From: Spinacia oleracea
Lineage: Eukaryota > Streptophyta > Magnoliopsida > Caryophyllales > Amaranthaceae
Length of the DNA stretch: 64,000 bases
Assembly (NCBI RefSeq): GCF_020520425.1
Contig: NC_079492.1
Coordinates: forward strand, 60,759,042-60,823,041
Direction of reading: 5' to 3'
Of this stretch, positions 36,243 to 45,921 are shown piece by piece. Positions within the stretch are counted from its first letter, which is position 1, and each line of letters begins with the position of its first letter. Below the pieces are notes generated by a model. That model was given only the letters and a program-made list of their open reading frames with translations, did not search any database and was not told the DNA's origin. Position numbers and translations under genes: made by a program.

Positions 36243-36403
36243 ATTGCCGCTTGAAATTAGTGGCTGGTAGCCATGGTGTGCCGGCAGCAAATGGTGGTAA
36301 CGACCACGGCTCAGCCGCGCCAGATCTGCGACTGAGCCATGGTCGTTTCCGCCATTTGCTGGCGGCAAACCATGGTTACCAACTGCTAAGTTTGAGCGGC
36401 AAT
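36243..36403. repeat. Long hairpin, ~72-bp arms, 17-base loop
   Basis: Arms 36,243-36,314 and 36,332-36,403 are inverted copies. The inner 49 bp differ at about six positions; the outer ~23 bp are weaker. The core contains CCATGG and CAGCAAATGG. It lies in the core between the two RT copies. It could be a fold-back element or a small-RNA precursor; nothing in the sequence decides between these. Confidence 0.75.
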
Positions 36404-36660
36404 AATATTCTTTTTTTTTTAAATGTTAAGGTAAGCATCATCAACATCAGAGGCAATCAACAATGCTGTTTAATTTTTTTACTCCGTAAGATTTATGATG
36501 AAGAAGATGCTGCTTAATCTCTTGAACTTGATGATGATGATGCTGCTACTTAATTTGTTTATCAATTTTGAACTAGATGATGATGATGATTATTTTGTTT
36601 ATCAATTTTGCTTCCACTTACTAAATACTGATTATGAGTGGCGAGATATTTTTATTCTTA

Positions 36661-37013
36661 GGAAAATTTGGTAATATTAATCCAACCTTTTGCCGATTTT
36701 CTTTTATTAAGCCCACCTACGACATATTTTTTAATAATCCCACCTTTACCACCCAACGTCTTTTATTGGGCCCAACACGTCATAAACCTATTGTCGGCGG
36801 TAATATATCCCTACGTGGAAGTACTCTCTCTAGATGTATTCAGTCATCATCATCAATTCATCACCATCTCGATGATTTTTTCACCAGTTATCGGTCACTT
36901 AAGCCCAATAAAAGTCGTTGGGTAGTAAAGGTGGGATTATTAAAAAATATGTCGTAGGTGGGATTAATAAAAGAAAACCGGCCAAAGGTTGGATTAATAT
37001 TACCAAATTTTCC
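36661..37013. mobile_element. Mutator-like MITE, 353 bp
   Basis: Terminal inverted repeats of about 100 bp begin GGAAAATTTGGTAATATTAA at both ends and differ at only a few positions. A perfect 9-bp duplication TTATTCTTA flanks it (36,652-36,660 and 37,014-37,022), the Mutator signature. There is no transposase. It belongs to the same family as the larger element at 52,362-53,503, whose ends begin GGAAAATTTGTAATTATTAA. Confidence 0.93.
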
Positions 37014-37079
37014 TTATTCTTATTAGTAATCTTGTTATTTTTTCATTTTCATTACCGATTCGTACTATTGTTATTTTTT

Positions 37080-37082
37080 TTA

Positions 37083-37141
<59 letters not shown>
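37080..37141 (-). repeat. (TAA)n tail of RT copy 2
   Basis: About nineteen ATT units on the plus strand, equal to (AAT)n on the coding strand of copy 2, at its 3' end. Confidence 0.9.
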
Positions 37142-37142
<1 letters not shown>

Positions 37143-40100
37143 AGAAAACACCAAAACGTTACATGCTTAACAAGCTACAAAGATCAAGTGGACTACAAGA
37201 AGTTGGAGGGGTGCCGAGATACAATCTGGGCCCCCACTCCTCTAGCTATGGCGAACCCGATCCTGCTGAAAATGTGGGCAGCAGCCCGCGCCCCAATGTC
37301 TTGAGCCCTGGAGTACGCCTGGACCCGCTTCAGCAAAGAAACTGCCCCTTTCTCTAATTCCCCAAAAGAAGAGAAGGAAAAAGGAAAGAAACCGTAACCC
37401 AAAGCCCTACAACGTGCCGCATACTTATCCAGCTTCCGCTGCGCTGCAACCGCCACAACCCGACCCGGAACGAAGCCTGACAACCCAGATTGCTTCATAG
37501 GAGAAGACCCAGTCAAGTCAACACACACATCTAGACCGCCATCCCATGAATAAAGCAATATATCTGCAGGACGAAGAGCTCCATCACCCTCACTAGTCAG
37601 CCCAACATCAACCTCCTTGCGAGCAGAAATCCCCGACCGATAGCAAATATCCAAAAGGGTATCACGAACAACATTATGCCGATGTTTGATACCCACGATC
37701 CCAGCACAAGACACGGCATGATCCCCATAAATGTCCCCATCAAAAACCCGAGAGCAAGCAGAACACGACGCCGAATCAGAGAACAAAGGAATACCCAACC
37801 GATAGCAAAGAACCGAACGATAAGCCTTACCGTTCATAGTCTGGCCCAAACCTGAGATGGGGACTGCCCGCAACCAAGCTGAGGAGTGATCCCCCTGCTG
37901 TGATTTCCATAAGGCAACATGACGTGAAGATAAGGAGTAGGCGGATACCGCATCATCCGTAACCTTCGTGAAATATATGTCTGCCAATTTCTTCATGAGT
38001 GTGGGGGCAGCGATCTCACTAGGGCTACTCATAAGGTCGGTATCCACGGTCCTATTGAAAAGACCAAGAGCATCATCAAAGGCCGGTCCCCGACCATCAA
38101 CACCTGAAAGCCGAAGAAGCGAATCCTGCAAACCAGAAGACTGCAAACGGGATGCAAGAAAAGCATAATACCGAACATCACCAGCTGAATAAACACCCAA
38201 TCCTCCATAAGAATAAGGCAAGGTGGCAAGACGCCATTGCCAGTCACCGAACCCAGGTCTCGAAGCAGTCACGATACGCTCTAAAGAAGCCCGAAGAGCC
38301 ACATCAAAGGATAATTGGGCCGCTTCGAAAAGATGAGGCGGACACGTGCGCATAGCAAAGTAGAGTTTAGAGACTCCAGTACACGCACGAAGAAGCAACA
38401 ACTCACACTGGGGATCATTAAGCTTAGTCACATCATCCATCAACACAACAGTCTTCGACACACGCTGCGAAACCAACTCCTTACAAAAAGAGGAATCCGT
38501 ACTGACTGGACCACCAAGCAACTTAACACCAAGCGCTGGACGAGCAATATCCGAAGGAAAGACACCCTCCAGACGACTACGTGGGTCCTCCGAGGGCCAG
38601 AAAACCTCTGTCTTCTCAACATTAAAATGGAGACCTAAATGAGGACCCTCTTCCAAAATCAACTCCAAGACCTTTCCAACCACCAAAGTATCACCAACGA
38701 TAGTGCCATCGTCCAAGTACCAAGCCTGAAGAGATAGATCAAAAGAGTCTCTGATTCGACACACCAGTGGATGTAGAACCAGAGAGAAAAGCAAAGGGCC
38801 GAGGGGATCCCCTTGCTGCACACCTTGACAAGACCACAAGGTGTGCTCCCCATAGTACAGCCGCGCTGGAGAAGAGTAGCAGAATTCAACCCAACGCGAA
38901 AGAGCAGGACAGTGCAGCCGAACCTCACGCAACAAAGCCGATCGATCAACTAAATTGAACGCATTCCGAAAATCCACCAATAACATAGAGAGGCCAACAT
39001 CAGCCCCACGAGCCTCAACCAAACGATTGACAGCATGGAGAATAGCCTCACCACCAGCTGGAACCCCAACACCAAACTGAAGCCCTCCGAAGTAGTTTCC
39101 TAAACGCGGACCAATCAAAACAGCCCCGACCTTAGAAACAAGGCGCCTCCAAACAGTGCCCACAGCAATAGGCCGAATACCACCACCAGGCTTAACAAGC
39201 GGCGTAAGAGGAGCACTAGCAATATATCCTCCAAGCTCACCAGGACACTTTCCAGCAAGAAAGAGATTAACTACCTGAGTAATAGCATCCACCAACTCAT
39301 CAGAAACAGCTACAGCAGCACCACCCAAGCAATCCAAAAGGTGTTGAGCACGCAAGCCATCTCTACCGCACGAAGTACCCCGCGGAAAGCCCCTAATCTG
39401 CTCCAACACAACAGCGGATGAAGCAGTAAGGTGATGATCAACAGGGATATCCGGTAAGGTAGGGACCGGAAAGGAAGGGTGTTTTTCTTGCAAATCAGCC
39501 AGAGTAGCACCACAGTAAGGAGCAAGGCCAGAGGACGAAAGAACTATAACATCAGTAGTGTAGTGACCGTCAGAAATCTTTCTCTTGCATTGCTTAATAT
39601 TACGCTCCGCCAAATCATGGTATTCGTCAACATCCAATGGAGACACGCTAGCCAATGTGTCGATGACAAGCTGCTCAAAACCACCAGGCTCACCCCAAGA
39701 ACGAATAGCAGAGGTGATACTCTCTTCCTGTCGCCGCCGCCTAACACCAGAGGAACACTCGCGATTACTTCGCGGAGAAAAAGTCGAGAGCACACAAAGA
39801 GGCAACACAAGCAACTGAACCCAACAAGCAATGTCATCTGGTCTGCAAATCACCTTATCAAGCGCCCCTTTTAGAACTCGCGAAAAACCCAAACGACATT
39901 TGGGAGGGATGGATTTCACAGAACGCAATCGCTTAGACAATAAAGTGTCTAGAAGAGCAACATCAAAAGAAAAATGATGTTCTCGAGGCGCATCAGAAGA
40001 AGACAGCTCGGCAGTAGGAGCTTGAGGCTTTTGAATACCGTAGAGAATAAAACGAATAATACCATCCCCAGAATTAGGTGGGTCCACAAAAACAGTACTA

Positions 40101-41295
40101 GAACCACTGCCATGTCGACACCTAGTACGATGAGTATGCGTCTTGAAACAATCTCCACACAGCCAAATTCCCATACGACGAAAAGTCACCTCAGCCGTAG
40201 AAAAAACCTGCAAATTGGTAGTAAGGGAATGACGGGTTACATCCCGCACACCAGAGCAACAATGACGATCCCGTAAGTGAGTGATCAGAGAACTCCTTAC
40301 CATACCACGCCCACCTCCATCCTGACACCCGCTAAGACCCACAAAAGGGCAATGAAACTTCTCCACGGAAGCCGCCATATCAAAGCACTTCAACCAAAAA
40401 GTAACACCAACGTACCCACTACCAACCACAACGATCACTCGCCGGAAAACCGAACAACAACTGCCGAGACAAGCTAACCAAAACTACCAAAGCTGACTGA
40501 CACACCCAACACCAACACCGACGAAGTTGAACTTGTACACCCACAAACCACCAAAACAGAACCACCAAAGCTGAACTCCCAAAGCTGAACTCGTACACCC
40601 ACAAACCACCAAAATGAACTCACCAAACACCAATCTGACCACACAAAACGCTTCCAAAACAACCCACAATAACAACGAACACCAAACTGAAATACCAAAC
40701 TGACCACAAGAAACACCAACCTGAACCCACGAATTGCAGTAGCGTCGAACCAGCTAGCCGTCGTACCTGATCAATCACCAAAACACACACGAATGGACGG
40801 ACAAACGAACTCACACAACCTGATCGACACACTGCGGGAAACTGCTGATATGAAAAACCAACACCCACTCGCCGGAAACTGGACGTAACACAAACTGGAA
40901 CCCGAAATGCCGTCCTAGACCACCGGAAAACGCCTGAGAATGTTGTCGTGAACTGATCAATTACTCGCCTGAAAAGACTACGAAACTGCCCACTTTGCCA
41001 GTGAACCGACGCTGCCACAACAACACCAAAGACGCACCACCACCCACGCTTGAAATTCACCTGAAAACTGCACCCAAAACCCTGGGAATCGCCTAAAAGC
41101 TGCACCCAAAACACCCTACGAACAACACCGAAACCTCCTGCAAACTGCCCTAAAACAACCTACAAACTGCCCGGAAACCGCCGGCGAACCTCTTGCAACC
41201 TTCGCCGCCGTGATAGCTACCGGACCTTTGACGTGGAGCCTACGATCCCGACAACCCTAATCCCCCCTAATCGCCCCTTTTGAGAGAGAACAACC

Positions 41296-41296
<1 letters not shown>
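37142..41296 (-). mobile_element. Non-LTR retrotransposon with nuclease domain, copy 2 (inverted)
   Basis: Mirror unit of copy 1 on the minus strand: a ~920-bp 5' leader (40,379-41,296), the ORF, a short 3' region (ttgttaagcatgtaacg) and the (TAA)n tail at 37,080-37,141. The leader starts near acggttgttctctctc next to an (AAT)n tract. Its GGGGCGATTAGGG-type start also appears just after copy 1 at about 36,050, so a third, 5'-only piece may exist there. Confidence 0.75.
37193..40378 (-). CDS. Reverse transcriptase with zinc fingers and restriction-like nuclease, copy 2
   Basis: Intact 1,061-residue ORF from the same MAASVEKFHCPF start, with all the motifs of copy 1: the C2H2-like finger, NAFNLVDR, GVQQGDPLGPLLF, YLDDG, the CSAC..GDHAVSC knuckle, LRPADILL and VCVDLT. 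It is about 95% identical to copy 1 by eye. The length differs by one residue through two small in-frame indels (two residues lost after TLASVSP, one gained in KLNDPQC). Substitutions are scattered and none hits a catalytic residue. Two open copies of over 1,000 codons suggest a young pair, or selection, or that one arose from the other recently. The 3' (C-terminal) ends of the two ORFs face each other. Confidence 0.85.
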   Translation of the reverse strand: MAASVEKFHCPFVGLSGCQDGGGRGMVRSSLITHLRDRHCCSGVRDVTRHSLTTNLQVFSTAEVTFRRMGIWLCGDCFKTHTHRTRCRHGSGSSTVFVDPPNSGDGIIRFILYGIQKPQAPTAELSSSDAPREHHFSFDVALLDTLLSKRLRSVKSIPPKCRLGFSRVLKGALDKVICRPDDIACWVQLLVLPLCVLSTFSPRSNRECSSGVRRRRQEESITSAIRSWGEPGGFEQLVIDTLASVSPLDVDEYHDLAERNIKQCKRKISDGHYTTDVIVLSSSGLAPYCGATLADLQEKHPSFPVPTLPDIPVDHHLTASSAVVLEQIRGFPRGTSCGRDGLRAQHLLDCLGGAAVAVSDELVDAITQVVNLFLAGKCPGELGGYIASAPLTPLVKPGGGIRPIAVGTVWRRLVSKVGAVLIGPRLGNYFGGLQFGVGVPAGGEAILHAVNRLVEARGADVGLSMLLVDFRNAFNLVDRSALLREVRLHCPALSRWVEFCYSSPARLYYGEHTLWSCQGVQQGDPLGPLLFSLVLHPLVCRIRDSFDLSLQAWYLDDGTIVGDTLVVGKVLELILEEGPHLGLHFNVEKTEVFWPSEDPRSRLEGVFPSDIARPALGVKLLGGPVSTDSSFCKELVSQRVSKTVVLMDDVTKLNDPQCELLLLRACTGVSKLYFAMRTCPPHLFEAAQLSFDVALRASLERIVTASRPGFGDWQWRLATLPYSYGGLGVYSAGDVRYYAFLASRLQSSGLQDSLLRLSGVDGRGPAFDDALGLFNRTVDTDLMSSPSEIAAPTLMKKLADIYFTKVTDDAVSAYSLSSRHVALWKSQQGDHSSAWLRAVPISGLGQTMNGKAYRSVLCYRLGIPLFSDSASCSACSRVFDGDIYGDHAVSCAGIVGIKHRHNVVRDTLLDICYRSGISARKEVDVGLTSEGDGALRPADILLYSWDGGLDVCVDLTGSSPMKQSGLSGFVPGRVVAVAAQRKLDKYAARCRALGYGFFPFSFSSFGELEKGAVSLLKRVQAYSRAQDIGARAAAHIFSRIGFAIARGVGAQIVSRHPSNFL

Positions 41297-41342
<46 letters not shown>

Positions 41343-41343
41343 G
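41297..41343 (-). repeat. (AAT)n tract before RT copy 2
   Basis: About fifteen ATT units on the plus strand lie between the 5' leader of copy 2 and the outer inverted repeat. This mirrors the tract at 31,951-32,087. Confidence 0.9.
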
Positions 41344-41879
41344 TTGGAGGGGTTAAATATCAAAAGGGCAAAATTGTATTTTTCTACACTAAATGCGGAC
41401 GTTTTTAGGAAAACGCAGACGTCATTTAAAAATCCCCTAATTGTTTCCAACACTTGTATTGGACTATACTTTGTAGCTGGACTGAACCTGGTCAAAAATC
41501 AAACTTTGGGCCCTATAATTTGAACATAAAATTGCGCAAAATAAGCCTGGAAAATTCATCATACACCAAAAAAAGCCGGAAATATTCATCATACAAGCCT
41601 GGAATATTCATCAACCAAGCCTAAAATATTCATCATACACAAATAATACAAACCGACTTCGACCCAATACCATTTATCATGTTAAAGTACACTACTACTA
41701 TATACCAAAATACAAATCAATTCTAGCAAATAATATAGTTATCCTAATCCAACCATCAAAGTGTTCACTGCTTGAGGCAACCCACAATTAACAAATAATA
41801 AAAGTATTATAAATCAAGATCACAACTTAAAAAATTACCCCAAACCAATTTAAGGCAACCCACAACTACCCCACCTTGT

Positions 41880-44800
41880 CCTCACTACTTGAGCAGCATG
41901 GCATCAAGCATGGCATAATTGATGTCATTGTATTCCGACAACACGTCTTCAAGAATTAGCGTCATTCTTGCTTTCACCAAATCAACCTACATTAATCAGG
42001 CAAAATGTTAGTCCTAGGTTTGCACTCGCTACCAATTGGACATATAACCTACTACTGACTTGATGTTAAGAAACTTACCACTGCAAACTGTGACACGAAC
42101 CTCGGCGCACATGCCTTCATGCAGCCTAACATCGTAACCCCACACGACCTACTACAAAACATATTTAAGTCAAACTAATAATACACGTACAAGAACGATT
42201 AAGAATAAAAATATAAACCACATATATACTCACTGGTCCGTAGTGCCTACTATCTCGATGGTCTCAGTAGGCCAAGCACTCATTGTCCCTAACACATATC
42301 CCCCAACATTTACCTCCAGCATGGTGTCCACTGTATTTACCTGATACGAGTATACCGATATTCAATGCACAAAACAGATCATACAAAGTATTGAAAGAAA
42401 TATAACCACATTTATGGAACACAGTGCAAGTCCCGAACATTTACCAGATCATTAAGGGTATCAGCATGTTTTTCCACTGGGTTTTTGAACATCGAATCAA
42501 TCAATCTTATCGCCTTCACCTTAATGTCAAAACAAACACCCCACAAATGTTGTTTGACCAATACAGGGACAAAAATCCGTACCGTTGCCCTGTTAGTTAA
42601 AAAATAACTCCCACACAACTAATTACAGTACACATACACATATATGTAAGCAATATACATACCGTCGACAAAGAAGTAAACATGATGTTTTTCAAAACCT
42701 TGCCATACTTGGTGCCTATGATAAAATCGGAGTCTTTGGGTTCCAATACCCTTGACTTTAAACAAAAAAATACAGAATCAGATAATCTAAACCAAAATAA
42801 AATCAATAGGATGTAATTTAATTTATCGATAATTTAATTTGGTACACAACCGCAAATTCAGGACAGAGCAATATCCTTTCACTCTTTCCAATAAAATCCT
42901 TCTGTCTCCACACCTTAGTGTACAGAGACGATGTCATCCGAACATACCCGGTACTCACAAATTGGTTCATCATCAATGTGTGGTAACAATCCCTTTGATC
43001 AGCCACTATTCCATCACAACTAATAAACTCTGGTCCCGGGCTACAAAAAACAATTAATTTACACTTAAAGCTAATCACTAAGTATAAATACAAGTATACT
43101 ATTTAAAATGAATGTTGTTCCTTGACCGCCAAGATCTGATATACAAGGACACGATTTGCAAAGGCTGTAAGTCTGTGAGGTTGCGAAGACAAGTCATACA
43201 CAACAGAAGACAAACTGACAGCCGACTTAGTCACTCTCTTGGGCCTAGTCCCAGGACTTTTTTCTTTCTCATTCTCTTTTTCTATCTCTTTTTCTTTCGC
43301 ATTCTCTTTTTCTTTCTCTACAATTTTCTCCACAATTTTCTCCACAATTTTCTCTTGCTCTTTCTGTATTTGATTTTGTGGTGGTACGGCTGCGACGTTT
43401 GATTTCTTTGAAGAACCAGTTGTTGAGTCTAGCAACTCCTCCTCAAAAATTATTTAGCTTGATTCACACACGAAGCTGCCACTTGGCTTATCACCACCCT
43501 AACAGGAACTTCCTCCAGAACATCATCATTATTCCTAATCACATCATCGAAACGTCTCTCTGAAACAGCCGTCGCAGCAGTCGAGACACCAGTCGAAACA
43601 ACGGTCGAAACACCAGCCGATAAACCACCACCAATGTTATAGTGAAACGAACCTGAATCGCACATCGATGTTATTTCCACCGCTTCCTCCTGAACCTCCT
43701 CCAAATGAATTTCCGCCACGTGCAAATGAATCAAAGTCAATCGGTGTTCGACCAGAATCAAAGGCAGTAGGTGCTCGAGCAACATCGTAGCCTATCGGTC
43801 TTCCAGCAGCATAATAGCCTGCCTCAAATCCTGGAGGTCCTCTATCCACAAATCCCGGTGGACCTAGACCTAGAGCTACATCATCAACAACACCACCCCT
43901 GGCATAAACTCTTCCCATACCCCGACCAACACCACCTCTGCCATAATCAACTCTTCTCGTACGCCCACCAACACCACCACCCCCACCAACACCACCAGCA
44001 ACAACACCAGTAGTAAAACCACCACGAGGATCAACCCAACCATTGCCAACCAACCCACGACTGCCAACCAACCCACCACCCCAACCACTATCATCACCAC
44101 CACCACCCCTACTATTGGCTACCCATTCCCTCTCGGCAACGGTAGAAACAATCAAACGCTCCAACTTAGGTTTGAATAATTCAAGTACCTGCACAAACAA
44201 TTGGTGCACCAACACAACTAAGGTTTGCAACTCAGGTTTGCACAAATAATTCAACTAAAAATGGGTGTACTGACCACTACAACTCAGGTTTGCACCACTA
44301 CAACTCAGGTTTGCACAAAAGTTTCAACTTACCAACACAACCAAACAACAACGATAAAAATACGCTAAACTAACCAACAATAACACACAAATGCAATAAC
44401 GCAAGCTAAGTAAAATTAGCAAATACTATAACAAGTACGCAAAAAGTGACTACCATACCTGATGCGTCAGTTCTTATACAACGGAACTATCTCTATGCAA
44501 TTTTCTAAGAGGGAAACCCTGTGTTTCCATCCCTCGTACCAACATCTGTCCATCTTGGAATGAGGTTAAGATCATTCCTGTCCCTGTGCCATTGCCGGTC
44601 ATCGGCTCATCTACTCCAACATCAATCCTCCGATCAGCTTCCTTATTTGTCAACCCACTGACACTACTTCTAACTTCACCATCAGGACCATACACCACCT
44701 TCTTCGACTGCAAACACATAAATAACTCATCAATAACACAACGTAAATAACAAAATATCAATCGACCTTCAATTTGCTATTACCTTGGATCTACCATAGT

Positions 44801-45640
44801 CGTATCCCATCTCTTGTCTCCTTTGATTGCTTGTTTAACTTGCAGGTTCCCCCAAACCTTCACTCTAGGCAAAGGTTCCACATCAACGGAGGTTCCCGCC
44901 AAACGATCAAGGTAAAAAAATCTGTATATTTAATCAAACAAGTATTAGAACTAGAATTTAGTTATATAAAACCACATATTACAAGAAAATAACACAACTA
45001 CTCTTACCATTAAGGCCACAACACAACCTCCACATCCACCAGCATAACCAAGATCATAAAAACTCTTCAAAAAACCTCAATACGCCCCATGAGCCTGTTA
45101 CACGTCCACGTGGACCAGTCATACTCTTCTGCCACCCCACCCAAACACACAGCACCCGTTACTTTATGTGACAGGTTGGTGCACATGGATGTAGGGCAAA
45201 GTAAGTGGTCCACTACCACAGCCAAGAAAGCATTCCTAAATCCGAGCTTCTCGCCAGGGCTACTTAGAGGTGTAACCCCCCCCCCCCCTGTTGAATCTTT
45301 CTTCCCCTCCGCAACTTTGGCTACCTTCGCCAACAACACCATTCCTTTGAAAGATGATCAGCTCCAATACCATACAACTTAAACAACTCAATGGCAGGAC
45401 CTTCCATTTCTTCATCCTTCCAATCTATTGCCACATGAACATACTTGGTTCCCATTGGAAGCCCAAAAATACTCTGTACATGTTGCGGGGTAAGTCGGAA
45501 CACATTCCCATCCCCAAACTCAACATACCCGTCAGCATCTACCCTAGTCATCAACCAATAACAAAATCTCCAGTCCAACTTCCCCATCTTCAATTCCACA
45601 ACCCACTAAAACCCATTTTGACTATTTCTTCTTGTCTTGA
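41880..45640 (-). pseudogene. Ulp1-type protease gene with plant-mobile-domain-like N-terminus, left arm copy
   Basis: The minus-strand exons read, in order: KMGKLDWRFCYWLMTRV..LTPQHVQSIFGLPMGT (45,321-45,599); LGFRNAFLAVVVDHLLCPTS and EYDWSTW (45,067-45,342); a Gly/Arg-rich segment (43,637-44,254) with GPPGFVDRGPPGF; an IVEK/Glu-Lys repeat (43,103-43,435); and the C48 protease part with LVKQHLWGVCFDIK and LIDSMF (42,412-42,618), then SCGVTMLGCMKACAP (~42,110-42,150). His, Asp and Cys of a Ulp1 catalytic set are therefore present, but the Trp after His is Leu. Such Ulp1-like genes are carried by Mutator-like elements in plants and would cleave SUMO-type conjugates. A frameshift near 45,345 and a one-base loss near 41,895 disable it. 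Confidence 0.75.
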
Positions 45641-45690
45641 AACATCTAGTTTTTTTATTAACTTCACGAACGACTCCACACGACAAATAA

Positions 45691-45905
45691 TTTTAGGGGC
45701 CTGCATAACATTACTTATAAATAAAACATTAGTCAGATTATTTATAAATAAAACATTAGTCAGCTTATTTATAAATAAAACATTAGTCAGATTGTCAATC
45801 TAAACATTAGCCCAAAAATTTATTATAATAAATCAGACAAATTTAGATACAATCTGACTGATGTTTTATTCATAAGTAAAATAATGTTATGCAGGCCCCT
45901 AAAAT
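45691..45905. repeat. Centre of the large palindrome with a ~30-bp minisatellite
   Basis: The arms approach to within ~120 bp. aggggcctgcataac on the left faces gttatgcaggcccct on the right. On the left side three to four units of aaacattagtcagattattt plus tataaat lie at about 45,715-45,795. There is no gene here. The two arm genes start on either side, so this could have been a shared promoter. Confidence 0.75.
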
Positions 45906-45921
45906 TATTTTTCGTGTGTAG

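Larger units (their letters stand above)
31869..41437. mobile_element. Composite 9.57-kb unit with terminal inverted repeats and two inverted RT elements
   Basis: Both sides carry TAATTGTT (31,861-31,868 and 41,438-41,445). The uninterrupted mirror site in the right arm (about 51,117-51,124) has it once, so this is a real insertion. The two outer ~90 bp are inverted copies of each other at roughly 70% (for example CTAAAAACGCCCGC against CTAAAAACGTCCGC), and each is followed inward by an (AAT)n tract. Long imperfect ends with an 8-9 bp duplication suggest a Mutator-like carrier. Inside, in inverted orientation, are two full reverse transcriptase ORFs (32,750-35,938 plus, 37,193-40,378 minus). 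They are separated by a ~1-kb core (36,019-37,080) holding a hairpin and a small MITE. No DNA transposase is present. Confidence 0.7.

Noticed and set aside
36918..37304. 128-residue ORF with a long Ile run
   Set aside because: It translates the (ATT)n tract plus MITE and antisense RT sequence.
43771..44249. His/Pro-rich plus-strand ORFs in the left arm
   Set aside because: They are antisense shadows of the Gly-rich segment of the Ulp1-type pseudogene.
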